Source: Rhynchosporium graminicola (taxonomy: Eukaryota > Ascomycota > Leotiomycetes > Helotiales > Ploettnerulaceae). From it: a DNA stretch of 64,000 nt. Where the stretch lies: contig FJUW01000058.1 in assembly GCA_900074885.1 (NCBI GenBank), forward strand, positions 158,601-222,600, given 5' to 3'. This document shows positions 61,936-64,000 of this stretch, in pieces (positions within the stretch are counted from its first letter, which is position 1; each line of letters opens with the position of its first letter). Below the pieces are notes generated by a model that worked only from the letters and a program-made list of their open reading frames with translations, was not told where the DNA came from and did no database searches. The translations under genes were made by a program, and so were the position numbers.

Positions 61936-63434
61936 TAAATAAGAGAATCTAAACTCTTAAATTAAGAAAGTAGAAAATAAGAAAGATTTAGTAATAACTA
62001 AGTTTTATATATAAATTATAAAATTAAAGAAATAGAAATTTTTCTTATATAAAAAGTAATAAAAGATAATTATTATTAGTTTAAATTTAATAACTAAACT
62101 TAATACTCTTAAAATTTTAAAGAAAGAAGAAAAAGAGAAATAGAAAAGAGAGAGAGTACTTAAGGATACTAAGCTAATAAGCGCGGAACTCTCTAGTTCT
62201 AATATTCTTATTAACTTCTCACTCGACTTAATAATTAATTTCCTTTTTAATCTTATAAACTTACTTTAAGTATATTTAGATTTTATTAATAGAAATTAGC
62301 TAATAATATTAAGTAATAAAAGTATAACTTAAGTTCTTATATATTTTCCGAATATAAGTAGTTCTTCTATTTTATTAAGTATCTAATAATATCTCTTTTA
62401 TATTAATAATCTAATAGTTCCTTTATATTATACTCTATAAATAGATTAACTAGTTTAATATATATCTTTAGAGCTAGTAGTATTTCTAGTAATACTTTTT
62501 CTAATAAGAATATATAGAATATTAGGAATATCTTCTTTATTATAGCTAATAACTAGAGTTCGTAATCTAAAGGTCCTTTAGCTTATTTAATTTTAAATAA
62601 TCTTAGTTTCTTATAATCTAATATATTACTTAATCTCTATATATTAATATTTTTTTATAAAAAGTAAACCTTATCTTTATCTTATAATATTAGCTCTTAA
62701 TTATAGTTCTTATTATAATAATATATATTTCTCTTTATTATAAATTAGAGTTCTTCTATAAGTTCCTTATATAAGTCTTAGATATTTCGAACTTAAATAT
62801 AAACTATATTATTATCTTTAGTTATAATATTAAGTTCTCTATAAGTAATAAGTTCGTAATTATAATTTATAAAGAATAATATAACTTTTATTATTTCTAT
62901 AATCGAGCTATTATATATAAACTCTATAAGTAATAGTAATTCTACTTATTTATTTTACTAATAGTTAATATATTAATATAAGTATATTTTAATTACTTAA
63001 TTTATCTTTTTATTCCTTTTATTACTTTAAAAGTAGAAAGCTATTGATAGTTTCCTTTTTATTCCTAGGAAACTAATTAAAGTATTCTAGAACTTTAATA
63101 TAAAAAACTTATCTCGATCTAATCTTATTTCTTTAAGTACTTTATATTTAAAGATTATCTTCTTAAGATATACTTATATTAAGTATTTAACTATAAGAGT
63201 AAATAAGATTAATACTAAGTTTATATATTTAATAACTCTTTCTATAATAATAAGTATTATATTATAGCTAAATTCTATAACTAAGTCTTTTAATAATAAT
63301 AATAGCTTTATAAAATCTTATAAAATCGATTTTTAAGATATTAGAAGTATTAGTATTATAATTATCTACTTATAAGATATATATTAAGATAACTTATTTC
63401 TAATATAAGTATTATAATTAGCTAGTACTTTTTT
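61936..63434 (-). pseudogene. Z3 internal sequence, right part (integrase-chromodomain)
   Basis: Continues Z3 after X5. In reverse complement it matches Z2 from about 56900 back to about 55490: untranslated tail, chromodomain (near 62340-62400) and integrase core. Heavily mutated. Stops at 63434 against an LTR in the opposite orientation. Confidence 0.75.
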
Positions 63435-63857
63435 AATTATATATTAGAGTTCTTAGTACTAGAATACTAATAATATTATCTAGTAATATATACCAGATAA
63501 GTTTAATACTAGAAAAGAGTTATTATTATTAGAAGAAAAATACTAATATAATTATATATTATAGCTATAAGTAATCTAGAGTTATATAATATACTAAACT
63601 ATTAGATAAGTCGTAAGAGCTTATACGCTCTATAAGATAGTCTTATATAGCTAGTATAAGAGAATAAAGATTCTATATAAGACTAGTACTTCTACTATTA
63701 GATAAGAGCTTTATACTTAAATTCATATAGTAGTTAATATCTACTTATAATATCTTAATTCTAATTAAGAACCGAATTTCTTATTTACTTTACTTTATAG
63801 CTAATACTAACTAACGAGCTTATATAACGCGTACTAATTAGAACTAGGAACGTTATA
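63435..63857 (+). repeat. Family Z LTR in + orientation, 5' end incomplete
   Basis: Matches the reverse complement of 50345-50787 and ends CGTTATA. The first ~15 bp or more of the LTR are missing or unclear. It is followed by element D sequence, as at 50345 but inverted. Confidence 0.78.
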
Positions 63858-64000
63858 CTAAGCTTCTATTACTACTACTCGATTAACTTCCTTTTACTTT
63901 TATTAGCGATTTTAAATAGAAGCTATTCTTTTCCCGAGCTCTCTAACTTAGAGCTTAATCTTTCTATATCGACTTCTTTTAGCTTTAACTTCTTTATCTT
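63858..64000 (-). mobile_element. Inverted copy of element D 3' fragment
   Basis: Near-identical reverse complement of 50202-50344 (D gag Lys-rich tail), running off the window end. Confidence 0.85.

Noticed and set aside
1..64000. Mitochondrial or bacterial origin because of low GC
   Set aside because: LTR elements with TSDs, chromodomains and strand-symmetric CpA->TpA decay indicate fungal nuclear heterochromatin. No tRNA, rRNA or dense gene content is seen.

Overview
The window is a fungal (filamentous ascomycete, Pezizomycotina-type) AT-rich heterochromatic block made almost entirely of nested, mutated transposable elements. The evidence is sequence-wide: CpA and TpG are scarce, TpA is extremely abundant, and recognisable retroelement proteins are broken almost only where CAA/CAG/CGA/TGG codons became TAA/TAG/TGA. 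Catalytic residues change by G->A or C->T (YVDD to YIDN or YINN, DSGA to DTRA). This is the signature of repeat-induced point mutation (RIP). I see no intact host gene, rRNA, tRNA or CRISPR array.

Layout. 1-1652 plus 10182-10869 is one unrecognised decayed locus split by a full Ty3/gypsy chromovirus (family X copy 1, 1653-10176, target duplication ATTTT). X copy 2 (10870-16706) is inverted and truncated. 16707-21505 is a less mutated locus ('E') with two opposed decayed reading frames, split by a 2,195-bp gag-only LTR element (TRG1, 19119-21313, TSD TAAAG). X copy 3 (22369-30652) sits in a repeat with long inverted termini (Y1, about 21903-32012) and itself carries an almost unmutated solo LTR (25256-25743). 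A Ty1/copia element (Cop-A, about 32970-38545) is split by a second gag-only element (TRG2, 36065-37602, TSD GCTTT). An inverted copy of Y (Y2, to 40720) follows, then a 5'-truncated chromovirus of family Z (Z1), a second Cop-A fragment split by a complete copia element (Cop-B, 42485-48279, TSD CTAAT), a gag-bearing element D (48630-50344), and a Z copy in minus orientation (Z3). Z3 is split by X copy 5 (51100-61935, TSD CGAAT/TAAAT), which is itself split by another truncated Z (Z2, 54438-57675). The last 565 bp repeat, inverted, the D/Z junction at 50202-50787.

Most interesting points. (1) All four family X copies carry a long decayed reading frame antisense to pol, between the chromodomain and the 3' LTR. 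(2) X, TRG1 and TRG2 carry, just 2 nt inside the 5' LTR, a 10-12 nt sequence complementary to a site in their own LTR, the arrangement expected for Tf1/sushi-type self-priming. (3) TRG1 and TRG2 encode only Gag with a CCHC knuckle; TRG1 shares the R-U5 end of the LTR and the leader with X, suggesting a parasite that borrows X's enzymes. (4) Two single Ns sit between exact or near-exact duplications, which look like assembly joins that lengthen X copy 1 artificially.

Family names (X, Z, Y, D, E, TRG, Cop) are local labels. All homology calls come from reading translations by eye, not from database searches.
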